Shown here: one piece after another, positions 55,638-63,051 of the stretch | Numbering within the stretch: the stretch's first letter is position 1 | Layout: every line of letters begins with the position of its first letter | NCBI GenBank assembly: GCA_905182405.1 | Contig: CAJJBQ010000002.1 | Location: 744,001-808,000, forward strand | Direction: 5' to 3' | Source: Akkermansiaceae bacterium | GTDB taxonomy: Bacteria; Verrucomicrobiota; Verrucomicrobiia; Verrucomicrobiales; Akkermansiaceae | DNA length: 64,000 nucleotides | Position numbers and translations under genes: made by a program | The notes under the pieces: generated by a model | Told to the model about the DNA's origin: nothing | The model's database searches: none | What the model saw: only the letters and a program-made list of their open reading frames with translations

Positions 55638-55849
55638 ATGAATGCAGCCACCGCTTGGATTGCGAGCCTCACTCCCAAGTTCAGCGCAAAAGGGGCGTTC
55701 CTCACCATCGGCACGATGGCTGGAGCGCTTGTGAGCCACGCGGCCTTCCGGGGGATTTGCAGGATCAAACGGTCAGCTCGCCGCAGTGGCAGGTCGCCCT
55801 CATCACCTCGGACATCTATCTCGCTCTCTCACAGCGTTCCAGCAAGTAG
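55638..55849 (+). pseudogene. Small frameshifted remnant, unidentified
   Basis: Two adjoining plus-strand frames look coding: MNAATAWIASLTPKFSAKGA with a hydrophobic continuation (about 55638-55750), then, one frame over, QTVSSPQWQVALITSDIYLA to a TAG at 55847-55849. A single frame change near 55750 would join them. I do not recognise the protein. Confidence 0.3.
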
Positions 55850-56437
55850 GTTGATCGCTAGGACAATCAGCCCCACCCCAAAGGCAAGATCAATGAATCT
55901 TCCCGCCCTTTGATAGGCAGCACGCACCTTTGGAATCTGGAGCAACCAGACCCAGACGCACCACAGAGCCAGCCCCTCAAAAATAATCATCGCCCACAGC
56001 GCAAGAGGCCACCATTCCGGATGCCCCGGAGTCAGAAAGGGCGCCATCACTCCTGCGAAAAATATGAGAACCTTGGGGTTGAGGAGATTGCAGAAAAGCC
56101 CCCGGAGATAGGGGCCTCTTTTTGGGATCGCCCCCACCACCACCATAGCCGAAGTCTTTTTGAAAAGTCCCCAGGCCAGCCAACACAGGTAAGCAGCCGC
56201 AATAATTTTTACGATAAAGGTAATTGTTCCACCTCGTGCCAAAAGAGCCGCCATTCCCCCAATCGCTAATGTGGCATGAAAGGCCAAGCCGGTGACGATT
56301 CCAAAAACCATAAGCCACCCCGCCTTCAATCCCTCGGCAAGTGCCGTCCGGGTGAGCAAAAGCATGTCCGGTCCCGGGCTAAATTGCCCGATTGCAATCA
56401 GCAGGGCAAAAGCCCAAAGCTCCCCAAAATGGCTCAC
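55829..56437 (-). CDS. LysE/RhtB-family exporter
   Basis: A 202-residue membrane protein with about six hydrophobic helices. The family motif GQFSPGPDMLLLTRTALAEG is at residues 17-36, with NLLNPKVLIFFAGVMAPFL in the fourth helix. Such proteins export amino acids such as lysine, homoserine or threonine. It starts inside the end of the HAD gene (4-base overlap). The substrate is not determined, though hom and lysC lie 3 kb away. Confidence 0.87.
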   Translation of the reverse strand: MSHFGELWAFALLIAIGQFSPGPDMLLLTRTALAEGLKAGWLMVFGIVTGLAFHATLAIGGMAALLARGGTITFIVKIIAAAYLCWLAWGLFKKTSAMVVVGAIPKRGPYLRGLFCNLLNPKVLIFFAGVMAPFLTPGHPEWWPLALWAMIIFEGLALWCVWVWLLQIPKVRAAYQRAGRFIDLAFGVGLIVLAINLLAGTL

Positions 56438-57234
56438 TGGTTGAAGTAATGTCCCAATATATTCATCACCCCTAGGCTCCCCGGCTTTTGAGAAACCTTA
56501 CCGCCACGTCCGAGGATATACTTTTTCACCGCATCGACGGCATTGGAAGGACATCCGCAAGCGCCGCAAACCTCGGGCCTCAACATACTCAGGTCGTTGT
56601 AATTATCCCCCACTGCGAGAATGAGTTCGGGACCAATTCCCCAGCGTGCGGCCGCCTCGACGAGGCAAGTCCCCTTTCGATAGCCACTATGGGTGAAGCG
56701 CAAATAAATTCCATTTCGTTCGTAGCATAGGTTCTCAGAAGGACTCAAGGATTCATAAAATCCAATCACCCGATTCATTTCCTCATCACTGGCCGCAACA
56801 ACGCCAGCAGGATCGCCCTCGTGCGAGACCCAACAACCATCAGTCTGTCCTTCGACAAACTTGCGCACCTTAGCGAGATTACGTTTGTGCTTTTTAAACA
56901 GTTTTTTGTGATCCTTGTCACAGTTCTTGTTCCACTTTTCGTGGGGCATCCAACGGCCGAACTGACCAGGAAAATAGATCTCCCGCTCGCGAACCACCAC
57001 GAAGTCAGGTAAAAAAGGAAACTTCCCCTCGTTGAATCCCTCCATGAGCTGCGGCAACGATCGTCCCGTGCAAATCCCCCAAGCCGCGCCATAATTTGCG
57101 CGCACCCAGCGGAGGCAATCGAAAAACTGAGGATCTATCCGCTCCTTGTGGTCGATCCCAAGCATCAGGGTGTCATCGAAATCGAAACCCATCACGGCTT
57201 TCCAAGTCGGAGGTTCTTCTAAAATGTTAACCAC
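56434..57234 (-). CDS. HAD-superfamily phosphatase (Cof/sucrose-phosphatase-like)
   Basis: A 266-residue hydrolase. Motif I is DFDDT (GFDFDDTLM, about residues 17-21), motif II TGRS in GICTGRSLPQ, and motif IV GDNYNDLSML (about 218-227). The C2-type cap contains DGCWVSHEGDPAGVV. Substrates of this group are sugar or trehalose phosphates, but this one cannot be assigned. It overlaps the exporter by 4 bases. Confidence 0.8.
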   Translation of the reverse strand: MVNILEEPPTWKAVMGFDFDDTLMLGIDHKERIDPQFFDCLRWVRANYGAAWGICTGRSLPQLMEGFNEGKFPFLPDFVVVREREIYFPGQFGRWMPHEKWNKNCDKDHKKLFKKHKRNLAKVRKFVEGQTDGCWVSHEGDPAGVVAASDEEMNRVIGFYESLSPSENLCYERNGIYLRFTHSGYRKGTCLVEAAARWGIGPELILAVGDNYNDLSMLRPEVCGACGCPSNAVDAVKKYILGRGGKVSQKPGSLGVMNILGHYFNQ

Positions 57235-57273
57235 AGCGAGAGAGAATCAAATTGCAGGCGATACCGAAAGAAA

Positions 57274-58413
57274 TCATTCCTCGACGGGAATCGCTCTTGG
57301 TGCTTCTTCGACCGGAATCGCACTAGGAATCACATCTTCGTCATCTTCCACCATAATCGCTTTTCCTGGTTTCACCAAAACCCTAAACGACTCGGGGTGC
57401 GTTTTACGCATCTTGATATCAACTCGTCGATTGGGGCTCTGCTCCTTAATTGAACCTTCCATGATCACCGGCTGGGTTTTACCAAAAGCGCGCACCAAAA
57501 TCCGCTCCGGACTCAATTGGAGAGCATTGACCAACCAGTCCTTCACCGCTTGACTGCGCTTCCCCGAAAGCTTGGAATTAAAGTCTTCAGGTCCAAAAAG
57601 ATCGGTATGCCCCTCGACCCAACAATACATGTTCGGATTGCGATCAATCAGCATCGCCACCGTCATGAGAGTCAGACGAGCATCGTCCCGCAGAGTCACT
57701 TGGTTATATTCGAAAAGGAGATCACTCCCGATCGTCGCCTTGTTCAGCTGAAGATCGCCAGGAGACATCTGCGAGTAAGCTGACAAACCAGTGAAGCCGC
57801 TGAGGACCCCATCTTCCGCGAGCCCACCTGCCTCCCTTTGCTTTCCGAGCTCCGCGGTGACCTCTTCCACGTTGAACATATCTTCGAGAGGACTTCCGGA
57901 ATCAACCACAAGCTGGCTCGCTTTCGCTTCCGGAAAAAGACTCGCCACCGTTCCCAAATCATAACTATCCGTGGCCGCATTGATCCCAACCGTGGGCCTG
58001 AAAATATCGCCATCGTCCTCCCCCTTCACCATAGGCTTCTCGATCTTCATCGCGGGAAGAGCGGCCTCCTCAAGGGGCGAAATATCGATTGAAATGTCCC
58101 GAAGCTCGGGAAGAACGTCTTGCACGTCTGCAATCAACTCGCCTTCAGTATCAGGCCGTTCGATTTCTTCCGCAGGTGGAGGCTCCGAAATCATCTCTCG
58201 CTCGTTTTCCACCGTCTTCAAGCGAACCGGCTCGGAGACCCATTCCTTCGGCTCAGTAATATTAAACTTAATCAATTGGGACCCCCCCCAAATCAGGAAG
58301 ACGACGTGAAGCAGAAGCGCCAATACCACCGCCACAAGTACAGCCCAACTGATCCCTCCCCTGCTAGGGGGCTCGTAGGTGCTCTGCTCTTCCCATGAAT
58401 ACCCGTAATTCAT
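57274..58413 (-). CDS. TonB-like-anchored OmpA-domain protein
   Basis: A 379-residue protein that joins features of two families. It has an N-terminal cytosolic tail and one membrane helix (ISWAVLVAVVLALLLHVVFL, about 21-40) followed by an acidic, proline-containing linker as in TonB/TolA. Its C-terminal part (about 235-350) is an OmpA/Pal-type peptidoglycan-binding domain: LLFEYNQVTLRDDA, VEGHTDLFGPEDFN, LSGKRSQAVKDWL and SPNRRVDIKMRK. It ends in a duplicated AIPVEEAPR/AIPVEE motif. It would tether the inner membrane to the wall, as MotB-like proteins do, but no MotA partner is adjacent. Confidence 0.8.
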   Translation of the reverse strand: MNYGYSWEEQSTYEPPSRGGISWAVLVAVVLALLLHVVFLIWGGSQLIKFNITEPKEWVSEPVRLKTVENEREMISEPPPAEEIERPDTEGELIADVQDVLPELRDISIDISPLEEAALPAMKIEKPMVKGEDDGDIFRPTVGINAATDSYDLGTVASLFPEAKASQLVVDSGSPLEDMFNVEEVTAELGKQREAGGLAEDGVLSGFTGLSAYSQMSPGDLQLNKATIGSDLLFEYNQVTLRDDARLTLMTVAMLIDRNPNMYCWVEGHTDLFGPEDFNSKLSGKRSQAVKDWLVNALQLSPERILVRAFGKTQPVIMEGSIKEQSPNRRVDIKMRKTHPESFRVLVKPGKAIMVEDDEDVIPSAIPVEEAPRAIPVEE

Positions 58414-58631
58414 CGTCGTTTCAACTATAGCGACACTAATCTCAGGTGCAATTCAAGGATCTACGACATTTTTTCCCCTCTCATCGAATTCCCACTTAGC
58501 GAAGCGCTGATCAAAGAAGGAGCGCGCGGCAGCAAGTCATCCCTCCCGAAAGCGAATCTTTCCGATTCTAAAAGAACAAAAAAGACTTCAGGGTGCTTTC
58601 TATTTCATCAGGGTTTCTCTAAAGAAAAGCC

Positions 58632-59945
58632 GTGTCATGCTCCAAAACAGGAATCGGTCTCGCAGGCTTCGGAACAGTAGGATCCGGAGTTTGGAAAATT
58701 ATTGAGCGCAATGGTGGCCTCATCAACTCCCGTTCCCAAGGCGCTATCAGCATCGCCATTCGGAAGATTGCCGTCCGCGATTTGACGAAAACTCGTGGCG
58801 CTGATGCTCCCAATGACCTCTTCACCACCAATCTCATGGACGTGGTCGAGGATCCCAGCGTCGACATCGTCGTCGAACTCATCGGTGGCACCACCGCCGC
58901 TTTCGACCTAATCGCAGCTGCCCTTAAAGCTCAAAAACCAGTCGTCACCGGAAATAAGGCCCTCCTCGCCGAGCGCGGAGCCGAGCTCTTTGCCCTTTCT
59001 GCCGAAATGAAAACTTCCATTTATTTCGAAGCTGCCGTCGCCGGAGGCATTCCCATCATTAAGGCCATTCAGGAATCGCTCATTGGAAATCAAATCGAGG
59101 ACATCGTTGGCATCATTAATGGCACCTCGAATTACATCCTCCAACGCATGACTGAAGCGGGCCTCGGCTACCCCGAAGCGCTCAAAGAGGCCAAAGATCT
59201 CGGCTATGCCGAAGCCGACGAAACACTCGACGTCAACGGCTGGGACGCCGCGCACAAAGCCATCCTCCTCGGCTCCCTCGCCCACGGATTCCTCATCGAC
59301 CCCACCGACGTTTACGTCCGCGGAATCGAAAAAATCACCCCCCTCGATATCAGCTTCGCTTCGAACCTCGGCTACGTCGTAAAACTCCTTTCCTTCGTCA
59401 GATTGAAGGAAAATGGCGCCGTCGAAATCCGCACTCAACCGTCCTTCATTTCCAAAAAGCACATCCTCGCATCTGTCAACGGCGTCTTCAATGCCGTAGC
59501 CATCAAGGGCGACGGACTTGGCGAATCACTCTTCTACGGACGTGGCGCCGGACAAGAACCCACTGCTTCCTCCGTTATCTCCGATCTCGCCGAAGCAGCG
59601 CGCTCCATCCGCAATGCCGATTCAAATCGCGGATTCCTGCCCCACCGCAGCGATGGCCAACTTGTCCCCATCGCCGAAACGGAAACCTCCTACTACATCC
59701 GCTTTTCCGTCAAAGACCAACTTGGAGTCATCGCCGACATCTCCCGCATCCTCGCCGATGTAGGCCTTGGCATCTCAGGCACCCACTCCCCCGTTGACCC
59801 TGATAACCCCGACGCCGAATTCGTCGAAATGGTCTTCCTTCTCCACTCCTGCCGCTTCGGCCCGCTCAAAACAGCACTCGCAAAAGTCGAAGAACTCGAC
59901 TGCATCACCGCCCGCCCGGTCGTCTTCCGGATTGAAAAGCTCTAA
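58632..59945 (+). CDS. hom: Homoserine dehydrogenase
   Basis: A 437-residue enzyme reducing aspartate semialdehyde to homoserine on the way to threonine and methionine. The NAD(P) site is GIGLAGFGTVGSGVWKII; the active-site region has VTGNKALLAERG and EAAVAGGIPIIKAI, GTSNYILQRM and YAEADETLDVNGWDAAHK. The C-terminal 80 residues are an ACT domain (YYIRFSVKDQLGVIADISRI), the regulatory part. The start is GTG 58632. Its product feeds metH through homocysteine. Confidence 0.95.
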   Translation: MSCSKTGIGLAGFGTVGSGVWKIIERNGGLINSRSQGAISIAIRKIAVRDLTKTRGADAPNDLFTTNLMDVVEDPSVDIVVELIGGTTAAFDLIAAALKAQKPVVTGNKALLAERGAELFALSAEMKTSIYFEAAVAGGIPIIKAIQESLIGNQIEDIVGIINGTSNYILQRMTEAGLGYPEALKEAKDLGYAEADETLDVNGWDAAHKAILLGSLAHGFLIDPTDVYVRGIEKITPLDISFASNLGYVVKLLSFVRLKENGAVEIRTQPSFISKKHILASVNGVFNAVAIKGDGLGESLFYGRGAGQEPTASSVISDLAEAARSIRNADSNRGFLPHRSDGQLVPIAETETSYYIRFSVKDQLGVIADISRILADVGLGISGTHSPVDPDNPDAEFVEMVFLLHSCRFGPLKTALAKVEELDCITARPVVFRIEKL

Positions 59946-60144
59946 CAAATTCAGGACATCGCCACTTTCGCAAGTCGTGTCATCATCAACGATCTGTGAA
60001 ATCCTCTTGAAAGTTCTCCATCGGGATCTTTTTTAGGCGCAAATCCAGGAAGATAACACGCATTCCACTCAAACATAAATGCCATGAACAGGATCGTAAC
60101 TGAGCTTGCTAAAACCAGCTTTCCTTACTAAAGCCGTTCCTCCC

Positions 60145-61365
60145 ATGGCCTTGATTGTCCAAAAATACGGCGGAACCTCCGTCGGCTCGATCGATCGTAT
60201 TCGTAATGTTTCCCAGCGCATTAAAGCCGAACGCGACGCTGGAAACCAAGTCGTCGCCGTCATTTCCGCAATGGGTGGAGTCACCGACAAACTCATCACT
60301 CTTGCCAAGGAGATCTCTCTGGACCCCACCGAACGAGAACTTGATGTCCTCCTCTCCGCAGGAGAACAGCAGTCCATCGCTCTTCTCTCAATGGCCCTCA
60401 ACGAGATTGGCGTCAACGCCCTCTCCGCTACCGGACGCCAAGCCGGCATCATTACCAGCGGATCCCACACCCGTGGCCGAATCGAGCAAATCAACTCCGA
60501 CTATCTCAAGAGCTGCCTTGCCGACGATCAAACAATCGTCGTAGCCGGCTTCCAGGGAATCACCTCTGAAGGCCTCATCCAAACCCTTGGTCGTGGAGGC
60601 TCCGATCTCTCCGCCATCGCGGTAGCCTCGTCCATCAATGCGGACGTCTGCCAAATCCTCACCGATGTCGATGGTGTCTACACCGCCGATCCACGCGTCG
60701 TCCCAAAGGCCCGCAAACTCCCTGAAATCTCCTATGATGAACTTTTAGAACTCGCCTCGGTGGGAACAAAGGTCATGCAATCTCGCTCTGTCGAATTCGC
60801 CAAAAAATATGGCGTGAAATTCGAAGTGCGCTCCTCCCTCAACAATAATCCCGGGACTATCGTCACCGAAGAACACGAAGCCATGGAAGCAGTAGTCATC
60901 CGCGGAGTCTCCATCGAGCGCTCCCAAGCCCGCGTCACCATCACCGGCATTCCCGATACCCCCGGCATGTCCGGACGTATCCTAGGCGCCCTCGCTGAAG
61001 CAGAAATTAACATCGACATGATCGTCTCAAACATCGCCGCCGATGATTGCGCACGTCATTCCTTCACCATGAACACGAACGACCTCGGTCGCGCCCAGGT
61101 CGCCCTCAAGCCAGTTCTCTCGGAACTTAGCTGCGATGCCGCCATTGAGACCGAAGCCGGAATCGCCAAGCTTTCATGCGTCGGCATCGGCATGCGCTCC
61201 CACTCCGGAGTCGCGGCCAAAATGTTCGAAGCCCTCGGAGAAGCTGGAATCAATATTGGCATGATCTCCACCTCCGAGATCAAGATTTCCGTCACTGTCG
61301 AAGAAGATCAAATCGAAGAAGCCGCCCGGGTGGTCCACACCGCTTTCGGACTCGATAACGAATAA
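60145..61365 (+). CDS. lysC: Aspartate kinase
   Basis: A 406-residue aspartokinase with two ACT domains. Markers are VQKYGGTSVGSIDRI at the start, TLGRGGSDLSAIAVA, ILTDVDGVYTADPRVV and LASVGTKVMQSRSVEFAKKY in the kinase part; ITGIPDTPGMSGRILGALA and CVGIGMRSHSGVAAKMFEAL in the ACT parts, which bind lysine or threonine. I use ATG 60145 (MALIVQKYGG); a frame from 60106 adds nothing conserved. It follows hom by 199 bases in the same direction. Confidence 0.96.
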   Translation: MALIVQKYGGTSVGSIDRIRNVSQRIKAERDAGNQVVAVISAMGGVTDKLITLAKEISLDPTERELDVLLSAGEQQSIALLSMALNEIGVNALSATGRQAGIITSGSHTRGRIEQINSDYLKSCLADDQTIVVAGFQGITSEGLIQTLGRGGSDLSAIAVASSINADVCQILTDVDGVYTADPRVVPKARKLPEISYDELLELASVGTKVMQSRSVEFAKKYGVKFEVRSSLNNNPGTIVTEEHEAMEAVVIRGVSIERSQARVTITGIPDTPGMSGRILGALAEAEINIDMIVSNIAADDCARHSFTMNTNDLGRAQVALKPVLSELSCDAAIETEAGIAKLSCVGIGMRSHSGVAAKMFEALGEAGINIGMISTSEIKISVTVEEDQIEEAARVVHTAFGLDNE

Positions 61366-61418
61366 TTCAAATCGCGTTGACACATACGGCTCTCAAGCTT
61401 AGATCAACACAGCTTCAT

Positions 61419-61493
61419 GGCGGAGTAGCCAAGTGGTAAGGCGCGGGTTTGCAAAACCTGTATTCGCGAGTTCGATTCTCGCCTCCGCCTCCA
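61419..61493 (+). tRNA. tRNA-Cys (GCA)
   Basis: A complete cloverleaf with encoded CCA (61491-61493): GGCGGAG pairs with CTCCGCC, the D arm is GCCAAGUGGUAAGGC, the anticodon loop TTTGCAAAA gives GCA, and the T arm is GCGAG-TTCGATT-CTCGC. The discriminator is U73, the identity element for cysteine. A strong terminator follows after 5 bases. Confidence 0.95.
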
Positions 61494-61498
61494 ATTTT

Positions 61499-61542
61499 AA
61501 TGGCCGAATCCTTTAGAAATAAGGGATTCGGCCATTTTTTTT
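61499..61542 (+). terminator. Strong intrinsic terminator of tRNA-Cys
   Basis: AATGGCCGAATCC (61499-61511) pairs perfectly with GGATTCGGCCATT (61524-61536), and two more A-T and one G-T pairs extend the stem into the loop. Eight T residues (61535-61542) close it. Confidence 0.92.
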
Positions 61543-61557
61543 ATTCGAAAGCTCTTT

Positions 61558-61800
61558 GTGAGAATGCGAGGAAATGCTCCCGATTGCAGGGAAAGCGGGC
61601 AAAAAGAGGCAGAAGGAAACCACAAAGACGGCAAAGCGGATGGATTTTTGGTTTCATGGCATGAAAACGGGCAAAAAATGATGGAATCAACCTTCAAAGA
61701 CAATGAGCTTATTTCTGGGAAGTTTTGGAACAGCAAAGGTGAAGAGGTTGATTCACTAGAAAAGGCTGCTCCCAGACAGCGTCACCAGCCTCGGGGATGA
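61558..61800 (+). pseudogene. MORN-repeat (YwqK-like) fragment
   Basis: About 55 residues in this frame (ESGQKEAEGNHKDGKADGFL, then WHENGQKMMESTFKDNELIS and WNSKGEEVDS) match the MORN-type 'yenGqk..e..ykdGk.dG.w' repeats of YwqK antitoxin-like proteins. The N-terminal repeats and a signal sequence are missing, and the C-terminus runs into unrelated sequence. I read it as the tail of a lost gene next to tRNA-Cys. Confidence 0.6.
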
Positions 61801-61973
61801 CGTGTTCCACAACCTCAGCACCCATCTTCTTGCCACCCACGCAAGACATACCCAAAAGCAAGTGGCCATAGCCACACCGATCCTTAGCCAATAAATCTAA
61901 GCCCTCATTTTTGATCGAAAAAAAAGATGTAAATCAAAAAGCCCCAAAAGTAGTCGGGGCAAAGGAGCTTAAT

Positions 61974-62114
61974 CAAAACCGAGAGAGCCATCATTCATAA
62001 AATCAAATTCTAACTGTTCCTCTTCTCCTCGAATTACAGGCTCAATATTGTCATTAGGCTCTTGGCTGCATTTGGATGTCTTGTCGTTGGAAGAGGTTTC
62101 ATTCTTATAATTTC
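61974..62114 (-). pseudogene. Acidic C-terminal remnant, unidentified
   Basis: A minus-strand frame of about 45 residues ends at a TAA near 61973 and reads as a plausible acidic protein end (SQEPNDNIEPVIRGEEEQLE, then FDFMNDGSLGFD). A TTG at about 62114 is the only possible start. I do not recognise the family. Confidence 0.25.
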
Positions 62115-62189
62115 TCAAAACGTCTCATCATATGAACTCGCGAGAGTTTTTCTAAAATGAGGCCGCGTGTGTTTTTGAATCGACCAAAT

Positions 62190-62449
62190 GGGGATTCCCA
62201 ACCCCCTTTCGCCCCCCTCCGCTCCGGTCCAAATGCGCCCTTGCTGCGCGCTTTGAAAAAAGGGGTGCTTTGGTTGTGATCGACTTTGAGCGAATCGAGG
62301 GAAAAACCCGAAAATGGACGATGGGTCACGTGCGCGCTGGCAAGGAGGTTTTCCGCAAGGAAATCGAAGATGCGGGACTGACCTTTGTGGAAGAAGTAAA
62401 ACTTGAGGGCTTGAAGGAGAACTACTTTCTTCGCTTTCGCAAAGAGTAA
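62190..62449 (+). pseudogene. SAM-dependent methyltransferase C-terminal remnant
   Basis: The frame ending at TAA 62447-62449 gives KRGALVVIDFERIEGKTRKW followed by MGHVRAGKEVFRKEIEDAGL and a final KENYFLRFRKE. This matches the last two strands and helix of class I methyltransferases, where 'lkpGG.lvviDfer..G' leads to '...R.f..eIe.aGF'. The S-adenosylmethionine-binding N-terminus is absent. The sequence upstream turns G+C-rich and is not part of the frame. Confidence 0.6.
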
Positions 62450-62580
62450 TGGCAGGGATCCCCGGGAAAGGCTTCGGCTTCTGGACGCTGCTTAACCATC
62501 TCTTTACAAAAAAGCGCCCCCTCCCACATCAGCGCTTAACATCCCGATGCCATGATCTCTCTCGTAACCGAAACACAACC

Positions 62581-62814
62581 ATGAAAAACATCCACCTCAT
62601 TGCCATCCTCCTCGCAGGAACCGCCACCCCAATTCTCGCCTAACGTCCCCAAGATCCTCCACCTGATCCCGTCATCATGACAATCGATAAGAATAACGAT
62701 CAGAAACTCTCCTCCCGCGAAATCCGAGGAGCGGCCAAAGCCCTTCTCAAACTCGACAAAAACCACGACAAGACACTCAGCCAAGACGGTTTAAGAAGAA
62801 GGTGTTGCCGATGA
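62581..62814 (+). pseudogene. EF-hand protein broken by an in-frame stop
   Basis: A signal peptide (MKNIHLIAILLAGTATPILA, 20 residues) is followed by TAA at 62641-62643, then the same frame continues RPQDPPPDPVIMTIDKNNDQ KLSSREI and LKLDKNHDKTLSQD, which are two calcium-binding EF-hand loops (DKNNDQKLSSRE and DKNHDKTLSQDG). The stop sits where a Gln codon is expected before RP (CAA to TAA), so one base change would restore the protein. The end of the frame looks disturbed too. Confidence 0.7.
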
Positions 62815-63051
62815 AAATAAAGAAAACGGATTTAAGAACAAAATTATGCAACTCAAGTCGACCAGTGTTGTTCAATGCTATGCTAGGCTTTGGCACGTTA
62901 CTCGTTAGGACTCTGACTTGTGTTCCGTCCTGATGATTTTTAATTCATGAAGAATAAAATTTTTGTAGCTCCTTTTTTTGGAGGTCCTGCTTTGGACGCT
63001 CACGCGTTTGGTGGCGCAGCGTGTGGTGGCGCAAAGTCTTTTGGATTTTAT

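Larger units (their letters stand above)
61543..62946. other. Gene graveyard downstream of tRNA-Cys
   Basis: About 1.4 kb without one intact gene. In order it holds a MORN-type fragment (61558-61800), a minus-strand headless frame with a protein-like sequence (MAKDRCGYGHLLLGMSCVGG, about 61891-61720), an acidic minus-strand tail ending at about 61974, a methyltransferase C-terminus (62190-62449) and an EF-hand gene broken by a stop (62581-62814). The accumulation of unrelated broken genes behind a tRNA suggests repeated insertion and loss. Confidence 0.6.
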
